Below, one piece after another: positions 1 to 6,692 of a stretch of 8,578 bases of DNA. Below the pieces are notes generated by a model. It ran no database searches. It was not told the DNA's origin and was given only the letters and a program-made list of their open reading frames with translations. How positions within the stretch are numbered: the first letter of the stretch is position 1; each line of letters starts with the position of its first letter. The stretch covers positions 1-8,578 of the forward strand of contig DASQXE010000091.1 of the NCBI GenBank assembly GCA_035639875.1. The letters are read 5' to 3'. Position numbers and translations under genes: made by a program. The DNA comes from JAIBJP01 sp035639875 (GTDB taxonomy: Bacteria; Actinomycetota; Thermoleophilia; Gaiellales; Gaiellaceae).

Positions 1-264
1 TCGTTCGCCGGCCCGTGCGTGATCACGAGCGCGCTCAAGCCGCTCGAGTCGTCGGTCTTCGCGACGATCAAGGAGTTCGTGGACGGCAAGTTCAAGGGAG
101 GGACGAACGAAAGCTTCGGCATCAAGGAGCTGCCCGACGCCGACCTCTTAGCCCCGTTCACGGACGCCGTGCCACAGAACGTCCGCGATGCGGTGGACGC
201 AGCCAAGCAGAAGATCATCAGCGGGGAGATCACTCCCCCGGCGACCATCGAAGAAGTCAAGTAG
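1..264 (+). CDS. BMP-family ABC importer substrate-binding lipoprotein, C-terminal end (5' truncated by window)
   Basis: The 87 codons visible here, read from the first base, are the C-terminal end of a BMP/PnrA-like (basic membrane protein) substrate-binding protein. These lipoproteins sit outside the membrane and pass purine or other nucleosides to their ABC permeases. Family-like features are the 'TSALK' segment (about residues 9-13 of the fragment), the 'GKFKGG' turn that follows a helix, a proline and acid-rich stretch, and a final helix ending 'KIISGEITPP'. The lipobox and most of the ligand site lie off the window. A GTG at base 19 could be misread as a start, but the homology continues upstream of it to base 1. 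The downstream ATPase and two permeases are the matching importer subunits, which supports the call. The exact substrate cannot be read from this fragment; nucleosides are inferred from the family. Confidence 0.88.
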   Translation, partial: SFAGPCVITSALKPLESSVFATIKEFVDGKFKGGTNESFGIKELPDADLLAPFTDAVPQNVRDAVDAAKQKIISGEITPPATIEEVK

Positions 265-273
265 GACCGCTCG

Positions 274-301
274 TGCGGGGCGGCCTCACGGCCGCCCCGC
301 A
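274..301 (+). other. Perfect 12-bp intercistronic hairpin between binding-protein and ATPase genes
   Basis: Bases 274-285 (TGCGGGGCGGCC) are exactly complementary to bases 290-301, leaving a 4-base TCAC loop. The hairpin starts 10 bases after the binding-protein stop and ends 10 bases before the ATPase ATG. No T-run follows, so it does not look like a classical intrinsic terminator. By analogy with other importer operons (for example malE-malF), it may protect the 3' end of the binding-protein message or reduce read-through, so that more binding protein than membrane complex is made. That role is inference; the stem itself is seen directly. Confidence 0.75.
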
Positions 302-311
302 TCTCGCCGCG

Positions 312-1835
312 ATGGCTGAGACGCCTCTCCTAGAGCTCAAGGGCATCACGAAGCGATTTCCGGGAGTCGTGGCGAACGATCATGTCGACTTCGACCTTCG
401 CCGGGGCGAGGTACATGCCCTCCTCGGCGAGAACGGGGCGGGGAAGTCGACCCTGATGAACATCCTCTACGGGCTCTACCACCCCGACGACGGCGAGATC
501 CGGATCGACGGGAAACCGGTGCGGATCGCCTCGCCGAGCGACGCGATCGAGCGCGGGATTGGGATGGTGCACCAGCACTTCATGCTCATACCGGTGATGA
601 CGGTGGCCGAGAACATCGTCCTTGCGGTCGAGCCCCGGAGCGGTCCGTTCCTCGACCTCGGCGCGGCAGAGGACCGCGTCCGCGAGCTCTCGCAACGATA
701 CGGCCTCGCGGTCAACCCGAGCGCGCGCATCCAGCGCATCACCGTCGGCCAGCAGCAGCGCGTCGAGATCCTGAAGGCGCTCTACCGCGGGGCGGAGATC
801 CTCATCCTCGACGAGCCGACGGCGGTCCTGACTCCACAGGAGGCTCAGGAGCTATTCGAGATCATCCGCTCGCTGACCGAGCAGGGAAAGTCGATCATCT
901 TCATCAGCCACAAGTTGAACGAGGTGCTCGAGATCGCAGACCGGATCACCGTGCTGCGGCAGGGCAAGCGTGTCGACACGGTCCCGCGCGAGGGAGCGAC
1001 GCCCGAAGGGCTCGCGCGCCTGATGGTCGGGCGCGAGGTTGTCCTGCGGGTCGAAAAGAAGCCCGCCCAGCCGGGCGATCCACTGCTCGTCATCGAGGAT
1101 TTGATCGTGTTCGACGATCGCGGCCTCCCGTGTGTCCGCGGTCTCTCGTTCGAGATTCGAGCGGGCGAGATCGTGGGCCTCTCAGGGGTGGACGGCAACG
1201 GACAGACGGAGCTGATCGAAGTCCTGACAGGCCTCCGGCGAGCGGAGGGCGGACGGGTCCTCGTAGCGGGCCATGATGTGACCTCGGCTGACGCCCGCGA
1301 GTGCCTCGACCTCGGTGTCGGTCACATTCCCGAGGATCGGCAGGTTCGCGGGCTCGTGCTCGACTTCACGCTCGCGGAGAACCTCGCTCTGCACGACTTC
1401 AGGAAGGAACCCGATTCCAGATGGGGTTGGCTCTACCCGAGGCGGATGGTCGAGCGGGCGGGTCGCCTCCTCAGGGAGTTCGACGTGCGCGGCGGTAAGC
1501 CGGAGACGCCCGCAGCGGCACTGTCGGGGGGGAACCAGCAAAAAGTCGTTGTCGCGCGCGAGGTCTCGCGGAATCCGCGCGTGCTCGTGGCAGCTCAACC
1601 AACGCGCGGGCTCGACGTCGGTGCAATCGAGTTCGTCCACCGACGCCTTGTCCAGGAGCGTGACGAGGGCCGCGCCATCCTGCTCGTCTCGCTCGAGCTC
1701 GACGAGATCCTCTCGTTGTCCGACCGCATCCTCGTCATCTACGAGGGCCGCATCGTGGGTGAATACGGGCCCGACGTCTCGGAGGAGGAGCTCGGCATCG
1801 CAATGACCGGCGGCGCCCGGGAGAAGGTCGCCTGA
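312..1835 (+). CDS. ABC importer ATPase, tandem nucleotide-binding domains (NupO/RnsB-type nucleoside transporter)
   Basis: This 507-residue cytoplasmic ATPase should power import through the two permeases encoded just downstream. It carries two ABC domains in one chain, the usual form and length for BMP-type and ribose-type importers. Domain 1 has Walker A GENGAGKST (39-47), signature region TVGQQQRVE (144-152), Walker B ILILDEPT (163-170) and switch histidine H200. Domain 2 has a degenerate Walker A, GVDGNGQTE (292-300), without the Lys-Ser/Thr pair. It has a good signature LSGGNQQK (404-411) but AAQPTRG (427-433) in place of Walker B Asp-Glu, and no switch histidine (LLVSLELDE). Such asymmetry is typical of the family. 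ATG 312 is chosen because the domain starts immediately after it (LLELKGITKRFPG). The frame stays open further upstream, but that stretch overlaps the real binding-protein gene. No clear ribosome binding site precedes the ATG. Specificity for nucleosides is inferred from the family and operon. Confidence 0.93.
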   Translation: MAETPLLELKGITKRFPGVVANDHVDFDLRRGEVHALLGENGAGKSTLMNILYGLYHPDDGEIRIDGKPVRIASPSDAIERGIGMVHQHFMLIPVMTVAENIVLAVEPRSGPFLDLGAAEDRVRELSQRYGLAVNPSARIQRITVGQQQRVEILKALYRGAEILILDEPTAVLTPQEAQELFEIIRSLTEQGKSIIFISHKLNEVLEIADRITVLRQGKRVDTVPREGATPEGLARLMVGREVVLRVEKKPAQPGDPLLVIEDLIVFDDRGLPCVRGLSFEIRAGEIVGLSGVDGNGQTELIEVLTGLRRAEGGRVLVAGHDVTSADARECLDLGVGHIPEDRQVRGLVLDFTLAENLALHDFRKEPDSRWGWLYPRRMVERAGRLLREFDVRGGKPETPAAALSGGNQQKVVVAREVSRNPRVLVAAQPTRGLDVGAIEFVHRRLVQERDEGRAILLVSLELDEILSLSDRILVIYEGRIVGEYGPDVSEEELGIAMTGGAREKVA

Positions 1836-3037
1836 TGACCGAGGGACCCGAGGCGGCGCCTGGGGCCGGCTTCTCAGGCCTGACCGCCTTCTACGAGCGG
1901 GCCGGCGGCTTCATCGTCCCGCTCGCGGCCACCGTGCTCGCGTTCATCATCGGCGGACTCGTCGTCGCCGTAACCGGCCACAACCCGTTCACCGCCTATC
2001 GAGCGATCTTCAACGGCACGGGGCTGAACTGGTTCTTCCCCTGGGTCCAGGGCACCGACCGCACGCACGCCGCCGTCAACCTCGAACAGACGCTCATCGT
2101 CATGACCCCGCTCATGCTCACCGCGCTCGCGGTGGCGTTCGCCTTCCGGTGCGGGCTCTTCAACATCGGCGGTCAGGGGCAGTACTGGGTCGGCTTCATC
2201 GCGGCGATCTGGATCGGAACACACATGGCCGGACTGACGAGACCGGCGCACGTGCTCGTGGCTCTCCTCGCCGCCATCGTCGCGGGCGCGATCTGGGGCG
2301 GAATCGCCGGTCTCTTGAAGGCGACCGTCGGGGCCCACGAGGTGATCTCGACGATCATGCTCAACTGGATAGCAATCTACGGAGGTCAGTACCTCTTCGA
2401 GCTCAACGGACCCCTGCAGGGCCCTGTTCCCGCGCTTCCACGCTCCTCCGTGATCGACAACTCGGCCAAGCTCTGGCCGATCTGGAAGATGGAGGGCGTC
2501 ATCCAGGTCCTCCACGCAGGCATCTTCATCGCCCTGTTCGCCCTTCTCGTCTACTACGTCCTCCTCAACCGGACGACACTGGGCTACGAGGTGCGCGCGG
2601 TCGGCTTCAACCCCGAGGCCGCCCGTTACGGCGGCATCTCGGTCGCCAAGAATTATTTCCTCGCCTTGGCCATCGCCGGCAGCTTCGCGGGGCTCGCCGG
2701 CGGCGTCGATCTCCTGGGCTACAAGTTCGCCGTCGACACGAGTGATTTCGCCACGAACCAGGTCGGCTTCACGGGCATCGCGGTCGCCCTCCTGGGAAGA
2801 AACAAGGCCGTCGGCATCCTCTTCGCCGCGCTGCTGTTCGCCTCCCTGCAGACCGGAACCTCGACCCGCGCCCTCGATCCGAGCATCTTCAGCCCGTCGC
2901 TCGCCACCGACCTCGCGACGATCATCCAGGCTCTCGTCATCTTCTTCGTCGGCGCCGAGGTGCTCATCTTCTACATCTGGCGGGCACGCCGGTACGTGCG
3001 CGTGAGAACCGCATCGGCTCCCGAGGCACAGCTGTGA
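1835..3037 (+). CDS. ABC importer permease 1 (BPD_transp_2 family, NupP/RnsC-type)
   Basis: This 400-residue membrane protein is one of two non-identical channel subunits of the importer. It is hydrophobic throughout, with about nine or ten likely membrane helices (roughly 27-47, 86-104, 115-135, 138-160, 170-190, 226-245, 274-295, 312-335 and 360-382). Family-like motifs are FNIGGQGQYWVG (109-120), EVISTIMLNW (169-178), GYEVRAVGFNPEAARYGG (250-267), which is the likely cytoplasmic loop that contacts the ATPase, and GFTGIAVALLGRNKAVG (311-327). The ATG shares its A with the ATPase stop (TGATG). GGGAGAAGG at 1819-1827, 7 bases ahead, is a fair ribosome binding site, so coupled translation with the ATPase is likely. 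The C-terminus is short, basic and presumably cytoplasmic. A sugar rather than nucleoside substrate is possible, but the BMP-type binding protein argues against it. Confidence 0.92.
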   Translation: MTEGPEAAPGAGFSGLTAFYERAGGFIVPLAATVLAFIIGGLVVAVTGHNPFTAYRAIFNGTGLNWFFPWVQGTDRTHAAVNLEQTLIVMTPLMLTALAVAFAFRCGLFNIGGQGQYWVGFIAAIWIGTHMAGLTRPAHVLVALLAAIVAGAIWGGIAGLLKATVGAHEVISTIMLNWIAIYGGQYLFELNGPLQGPVPALPRSSVIDNSAKLWPIWKMEGVIQVLHAGIFIALFALLVYYVLLNRTTLGYEVRAVGFNPEAARYGGISVAKNYFLALAIAGSFAGLAGGVDLLGYKFAVDTSDFATNQVGFTGIAVALLGRNKAVGILFAALLFASLQTGTSTRALDPSIFSPSLATDLATIIQALVIFFVGAEVLIFYIWRARRYVRVRTASAPEAQL

Positions 3038-4254
3038 TCGACGACGCCCGCGCCGCTCTCCTCGACAGCCGCTTCCGTCGCTTGACGGAGCCGCGGTCGA
3101 TCGGGGCGGCGGGGATCGGCCTCGGACTGCTCGCCTTCTGGCTAGCCCTACCGCCGTGGACCGTGCGCTCGGTCGGTCCCTCGATCGCGCTCGGGATCGT
3201 CGCCATCGCGTGCGGGATCGCCGCCGCGCCGCGCGGCGAGCGGCGCGTGGGCTGGGGTGCCATCCTCGTCGGGATCATCGCCATCCTCGGGGTCATCTGG
3301 CTCCAGGGGGTGCGGGAAGCGACGATCAACAACGTCCTCACGGCCGGGCTCCTCGCCTCGACGCTCCGGTTCGCGACCCCGCTCGCCTTCGCCGCGATGG
3401 GCGGCATCTTCTCGGAGCGCTCGGGGGTCGTGAACATCGGCCTCGAGGGCATGATGCTGATGGGAGCCTTCTTCGGGGTCTGGGGGGCGATCTGGAGCGG
3501 GACGTGGGTCGTCGGGCTTTTGACGGCGATGCTGTTCGGCGGGCTCCTCGCCCTCGTCCACGCGTTTTTCTCGATTCATCTGCGCGCGGACCAGATCGTG
3601 AGCGGGTTCGCGGTCAACCTCATGGCGCTCGGGCTGACGGGCTACCTGTTCAGCGCGATCTACTCCTCTGGAATCCCGTCGGGCGTGTCGCGCGTGCCGA
3701 ACGTCACGCTCGGCTGGCTCGGCGGAATCCCGGGAGTCGGCGACTTTGTCGAGGGCGTCTTCGGGGAACTCAACCTGCTCGTCTGGATCATGTTCGGGGT
3801 CGTCATCGCGGCCTACGTCGTCCTCTTCAAGACGCCGATCGGGCTCAGGATCCGCTCGGTCGGTGAGCACCCGCGCGCGGCGGACACCGTCGGGATCTCC
3901 GTGTACGGCGTTCGCTACGCCGCGGTGACGCTCTCGGGGGTGCTCGCCGCTCTCGGCGGCGCGTTCCTGTCCATCGGGTTCACGGGCACCTTCGCCGAGA
4001 ACATGACGAGCGGGCGCGGCTTCATCGCCCTCGCCGCGGTCATCTTCGGCAAGTGGCGCCCCGGCTGGGCCTTCGCGGCGACGCTCCTCTTCGGCTTCGG
4101 CTTCGCCCTCTCGATCCCGCTCCAGCGCGAAGCGGACATCTCGGAAAACCTCATCTCGACACTGCCCTATGTGCTCACGCTGATCGCGCTCGTCGGCATC
4201 ATCGGGCGCTCGATCCCGCCAGCGGCAGTCGGCAGGCCGTACATCAAGCAGTGA
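3034..4254 (+). CDS. ABC importer permease 2 (BPD_transp_2 family, NupQ/RnsD-type) with N-terminal membrane extension
   Basis: This is the second channel subunit, 406 residues, pairing with the upstream permease. The conserved permease domain runs from about 102 to 390 and contains ERSGVVNIGLEGMMLMGAF (128-146), RADQIVSGFAVNLMALGLT (184-202), the likely ATPase-contact loop GLRIRSVGEHPRAADTVGI (270-288), and GRGFIALAAVIFGKWRPGW (327-345). These motifs match NupQ-type proteins, many of which are only about 320 residues long. The extra length lies at the N-terminus: residues 25-92 form about three additional membrane helices with a basic loop APRGERR (65-71). The GTG start at 3034 overlaps the permease 1 stop by four bases (GTGA). 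A GAGG at 3023-3026 gives a modest binding site, consistent with translational coupling. The permease identity is solid; the role of the extension is unknown. Confidence 0.92.
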   Translation: MIDDARAALLDSRFRRLTEPRSIGAAGIGLGLLAFWLALPPWTVRSVGPSIALGIVAIACGIAAAPRGERRVGWGAILVGIIAILGVIWLQGVREATINNVLTAGLLASTLRFATPLAFAAMGGIFSERSGVVNIGLEGMMLMGAFFGVWGAIWSGTWVVGLLTAMLFGGLLALVHAFFSIHLRADQIVSGFAVNLMALGLTGYLFSAIYSSGIPSGVSRVPNVTLGWLGGIPGVGDFVEGVFGELNLLVWIMFGVVIAAYVVLFKTPIGLRIRSVGEHPRAADTVGISVYGVRYAAVTLSGVLAALGGAFLSIGFTGTFAENMTSGRGFIALAAVIFGKWRPGWAFAATLLFGFGFALSIPLQREADISENLISTLPYVLTLIALVGIIGRSIPPAAVGRPYIKQ

Positions 4255-4272
4255 GGGGGGCGAGGCCCCTCA
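4252..4272 (+). other. Hairpin overlapping the permease 2 stop codon
   Basis: Bases 4252-4258 (TGAGGGG, including the stop codon) pair exactly with 4266-4272 (CCCCTCA) around a 7-base loop. An alternative pairing, GGGGC with GCCCC (4257-4261 with 4265-4269), gives a tighter 3-base loop. No T-run follows, so this is at best a weak or factor-dependent end to the importer transcript. It may instead be a message-stabilising 3' structure. It marks the boundary between the importer operon and the next gene, 18 bases further on. Confidence 0.45.
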
Positions 4273-4289
4273 TCCACCAGCGTTAGGCG

Positions 4290-4616
4290 ATGGGGAATCC
4301 GAAAGCTGTGTGGGCCTTCCTGCTGGCCGTGCTGGCCCTGGCGCTCCTCGCCGGGGCGGCCGCGGCCGCGCGTCTCTCGAGCAAGGTCGGGCTGATCGAA
4401 GCCGTGCCGGCCGTGCCCGTCGCCCTCGTCCTGGCCCTCGTCTCGATCTCGATGAGCCGCAGGGCGCGCTTCGAGCACCAACGGACGCTGGGCCGGGCGG
4501 GCGGCGTGGGGTTGAGCCTTGCCGCTCGCGGCATCGGGACGGTTGCGCTTATAGTGGCCGTCACCGCAGCCTTGGCGCTCGCCGTCTTCGCCGTACTGAC
4601 CCTCGCGCTCGACTGA
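4290..4616 (+). CDS. Small three-helix membrane protein, function unknown
   Basis: This 108-residue protein has three likely membrane helices (about 7-28, 33-55 and 82-105). A basic loop RRARFEHQRTLGR (57-69) between helices 2 and 3 should lie in the cytoplasm. No signal peptide cleavage site or catalytic motif is evident. The arrangement of helix, basic loop, glycine-containing stretch and helix (GRAGGVGLSLAARGIG, 68-83) faintly resembles small DUF4190-type membrane proteins, but I would not assign it without a profile search. ATG 4290 is the obvious start, 35 bases after the permease stop, with only a weak TAGG ahead of it. Coding is supported by the clean hydrophobic pattern, the in-frame stop and the snug fit between neighbours. 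It could be the last gene of the importer operon or the first of the rodZ-cinA-recA group. Confidence 0.72.
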   Translation: MGNPKAVWAFLLAVLALALLAGAAAAARLSSKVGLIEAVPAVPVALVLALVSISMSRRARFEHQRTLGRAGGVGLSLAARGIGTVALIVAVTAALALAVFAVLTLALD

Positions 4617-4636
4617 AGCATCCATGCCGTTAGACT
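4609..4636 (+). promoter_or_regulatory. Possible promoter for the rodZ-like gene
   Basis: TAGACT at 4631-4636 fits the TANNNT form of an actinobacterial -10 element. TCGACT at 4609-4614, 16 bases upstream, matches four of six positions of TTGACA. Transcription would start at about 4643-4647, at or just before the GTG of the rodZ-like gene, giving a very short or no leader. This agrees with the absence of a ribosome binding site there. The evidence is pattern only, in a 30-base gap that follows the small membrane protein gene. Confidence 0.33.
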
Positions 4637-4646
4637 CCGGGGTTCC

Positions 4647-5405
4647 GTGTTCGAGATAGGCAACAGCCTGCGCGAAGCGCGACTTCGCCAGGGGTTCGAG
4701 TTGCCGCGCGTGGAAGCGGACACGAAGATCCGCGCCAAGTACCTCCGCGCGCTCGAGGACGAGCGCTTCGAAGTTCTCCCCGGGGATACGTACGTCAAGG
4801 GCTTCCTGCGCACGTACGCCGAGTATCTCGGCCTGGACGGCCAGCTCTACGTCGACGAGTACAACTCGCGCTTTGCACGCGAGGACGAGTTTCCGGTCAC
4901 CTCAACGGCGGCACGACGGCCGCAGCCCCGACGCATGGAATCCAACTTCGTGGTCGTCGCGCTGGCGGGAATCGTCGCCGTGACGATCCTTGTCATCGTC
5001 GCCTGGAAGTTCGGCTCCGGTGGGACCAACTCGGCCGACCTCGTGGCCGGAAACGACATCGGCACGACGCGGGGCCCATCGTCGAGCGCGGGAGGGACGA
5101 CGCCGAGGCCGAAGGGCCCGGCCGCTCGAAAAGCGAGGCTCGCCAAGCTCATGCTGACAGCCGATTCCGGTGATTGCTGGCTTCAGGTGCGTGCCCGTTC
5201 GGCCACCGGCAACCTGCTCTACGAAGGGACTCTTCAGCAGGGTCAGACACAGCGCTTCGTCAAGTGGCCCCGCCTCTGGATCCAGCTCGGCGCGCCCGCC
5301 TACCTCAAGGCGAAGCTGAACAGCCACGAGGTGCGGCATTTCCCGACGGCTCCGTCGATCGTCGTCGTCACGGCGAAGGGCGTACGCACGATCTCGACGG
5401 CTTGA
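4647..5405 (+). CDS. rodZ: RodZ-like cell-shape protein: helix-turn-helix, one membrane helix, C-terminal extracytoplasmic domain
   Basis: This is a 252-residue bitopic membrane protein with the RodZ layout. Residues 3-73 form the HTH_25-type domain: SLREARLRQGFELPRVEADT, then KYLRALEDERFEVLPGDTYVKGF-like sequence at 31-53, then the YAEYLGLD helix. In characterised RodZ this domain binds MreB at the membrane. A basic patch (RRPQPRR, 90-96) precedes a single membrane helix (100-121). A Gly/Ser/Thr/Pro-rich linker follows (122-165), then a beta-rich C-terminal domain (166-250) resembling DUF4115, with CWLQVRARSATGNLLYEG and VKWPRLWIQLGAPAYL segments. GTG 4647 is used because the domain begins at once after it and no earlier start fits. 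There is no ribosome binding site, consistent with a very short leader. The 3' end overlaps cinA by four bases. In many actinobacteria a rodZ-like gene lies near pgsA, cinA and recA. Whether it works with MreB here cannot be seen, as no mreB is in the window. Confidence 0.85.
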   Translation: MFEIGNSLREARLRQGFELPRVEADTKIRAKYLRALEDERFEVLPGDTYVKGFLRTYAEYLGLDGQLYVDEYNSRFAREDEFPVTSTAARRPQPRRMESNFVVVALAGIVAVTILVIVAWKFGSGGTNSADLVAGNDIGTTRGPSSSAGGTTPRPKGPAARKARLAKLMLTADSGDCWLQVRARSATGNLLYEGTLQQGQTQRFVKWPRLWIQLGAPAYLKAKLNSHEVRHFPTAPSIVVVTAKGVRTISTA

Positions 5406-6691
5406 CGCGGCCTCCGCGCGCCGTCGTCGTCATCACAGGAAGCGAGCTCGTGCGCGGCGAGCGCCGCGACGCGAACGGGCCGTTCCTCGCCGGAGAGCTC
5501 TCCGCGCTGGGCCTGGAGCCACGGCGGTGGATCGTCGTGGGGGACCGCGCCAACCCGCTCGCGGCCGCGCTGCGCGACGGGCTGGAGGCAGACCTCTGCA
5601 TCGTCTCGGGTGGTCTCGGCCCGACGCACGACGACCGGACCGCGCAGGTCCTCGCGGAGGTCACCGGGAGGAAGCTCGTGGTCGATGCGGAGCTTGAGCG
5701 GGAGATCGAAACGTTCTCCCGTGGGGTTGCCGAGCGCCTCGGGCGGCCCTACGCGGACTTCGACGCCGGTGTGACCAAGCAGGCCTCGCTGCCAAACGGA
5801 GCAGTCTGTCTGGGCCTGGCCGGCACGGCGCCGGCCTTTCTCCTAGAGCATGAGGCCGGGGTCGTCGTCGTGCTCCCCGGCCCGCCCGGAGAGCTGCGGC
5901 GTCTCTGGCCGAACGCGCTCACGCATCCAGCGGTGCAGGAGGTTCTCGCGCGTGTCCACGCGCCCGTTCGACGAGTCCTGCGCTTCTTCGGCCCGAGCGA
6001 GTCCGCGGTCGCGCGCGCGCTCGAGGAGGCCGGAGGAGAGGGAGAGGGTGTCGAGGCAACCGTCTGCGCGCGCGACTTCGAGATCCACGTCGGTCTCCGC
6101 GTCGGGCGGGGTGGAAACGAGCGCGCAGAAGCCCTTGCGGCAGAGCTCAGCAACGCCTTTCCCGGCGAGCTCTTCGCCACGGACGACGACCGGCGGGTGG
6201 AGGAGCTCGTGGTCGAAGCGGCCCGGGGAGCGGGGGTGACTCTGGCCACGGCCGAGTCGTGTACGGGCGGCCTCGTCGGCGCACGTTTGACGGACATACC
6301 GGGAGCGAGCGACGTCTATCTCGGAGGCGTCGTCGCGTACTCCGACGCCGCGAAGCAGGCCGAGCTCGACGTCCCGGACAGCGTTCTGCGGGCACACGGC
6401 GCCGTGTCCGCCGAGGCCGCAGCAGCGATGGCCGCCGGCGCGCGCCGTAGGTTCGGCGCCGATATCGCCGTCTCGGTGACCGGTATCGCAGGCCCGAGCG
6501 GCGGAACCCCGGAGAAGCCGGTCGGGCTGGTTTTCATCTCGGTGGAATCGCCCGACCGCAGCTCAACCGAGCGGTTTCAGCTAGCGGGTGATCGCGAGGC
6601 AATCCGGACTCGCGCGACGGCGATCTCGCTACACGCTTTGCGGCGCATCCTGATGCACGCTGCGCGAGCTTCGCGCGCCCACGCCGGCTAG
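5402..6691 (+). CDS. cinA: CinA: competence/damage-inducible protein, nicotinamide-nucleotide amidase
   Basis: This is a full-length two-domain CinA of 429 residues. The N-terminal MoCF-like domain (COG1058, about 1-170) has TGSELVRGERRDANG (12-26), SGGLGPTHDD (69-78) and LPGPPGEL (158-165); in the family it can act as an ADP-ribose / NMN-related pyrophosphatase. The C-terminal PncC domain (about 264-420) has ATAESCTGG (282-290) with the expected catalytic Ser286, plus GIAGPSGGTPEKPVG (361-375). PncC deamidates nicotinamide mononucleotide to recycle NAD by-products of DNA ligase and other enzymes. I start it at TTG 5402, which overlaps the rodZ-like stop (TTGA). It is the only start codon that keeps the first beta-strand (RAVVVITGSEL), as the next in-frame GTG (5450) would cut into the TGSE motif. 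The frame is open back to 5174, but that part lies on the rodZ-like gene. The downstream thpR and recA form the known cinA-recA neighbourhood. Confidence 0.93.
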   Translation: MTRPPRAVVVITGSELVRGERRDANGPFLAGELSALGLEPRRWIVVGDRANPLAAALRDGLEADLCIVSGGLGPTHDDRTAQVLAEVTGRKLVVDAELEREIETFSRGVAERLGRPYADFDAGVTKQASLPNGAVCLGLAGTAPAFLLEHEAGVVVVLPGPPGELRRLWPNALTHPAVQEVLARVHAPVRRVLRFFGPSESAVARALEEAGGEGEGVEATVCARDFEIHVGLRVGRGGNERAEALAAELSNAFPGELFATDDDRRVEELVVEAARGAGVTLATAESCTGGLVGARLTDIPGASDVYLGGVVAYSDAAKQAELDVPDSVLRAHGAVSAEAAAAMAAGARRRFGADIAVSVTGIAGPSGGTPEKPVGLVFISVESPDRSSTERFQLAGDREAIRTRATAISLHALRRILMHAARASRAHAG

Positions 6692-6692
6692 C

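Noticed and set aside
15..311. N-terminal extension of the ABC ATPase reading frame by 99 residues
   Set aside because: It overlaps the binding-protein gene in another frame, and its translation is Arg/Gly/Pro-rich without family features. The ATPase domain starts right after ATG 312.
3227..3238. 12-bp GC-only palindrome in permease 2
   Set aside because: It is short, lies inside coding sequence and is made only of G and C, so it is expected by chance at this composition.
3148..3870. Long open frames on both strands over permease 2 (about 240 residues each)
   Set aside because: Their composition is extremely charged (Arg/Asp/Glu/Pro), as expected of GC-rich shadow frames. The permease frame has clear membrane helices and family motifs.
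4356..4369. 14-bp GC-only palindrome in the small membrane protein gene
   Set aside because: It arises from a run of alanine codons (GCG/GCC) and is low-complexity.
4550..4555. TATAGT as a -10 element for the rodZ-like gene
   Set aside because: There is no -35-like sequence at usable spacing and it lies inside the small membrane protein gene. TAGACT nearer the start is a better candidate.
5174..5401. Longer cinA frame beginning inside the rodZ-like gene
   Set aside because: CinA homology begins just after TTG 5402. The upstream part lies over the conserved C-terminal domain of the RodZ-like protein.
5472..5486. CGAAC-N5-GTTCC resembling a LexA box
   Set aside because: The spacer is one base too long and the outer base does not match. 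It lies within cinA at the codons for DANGPF, not in a promoter position.
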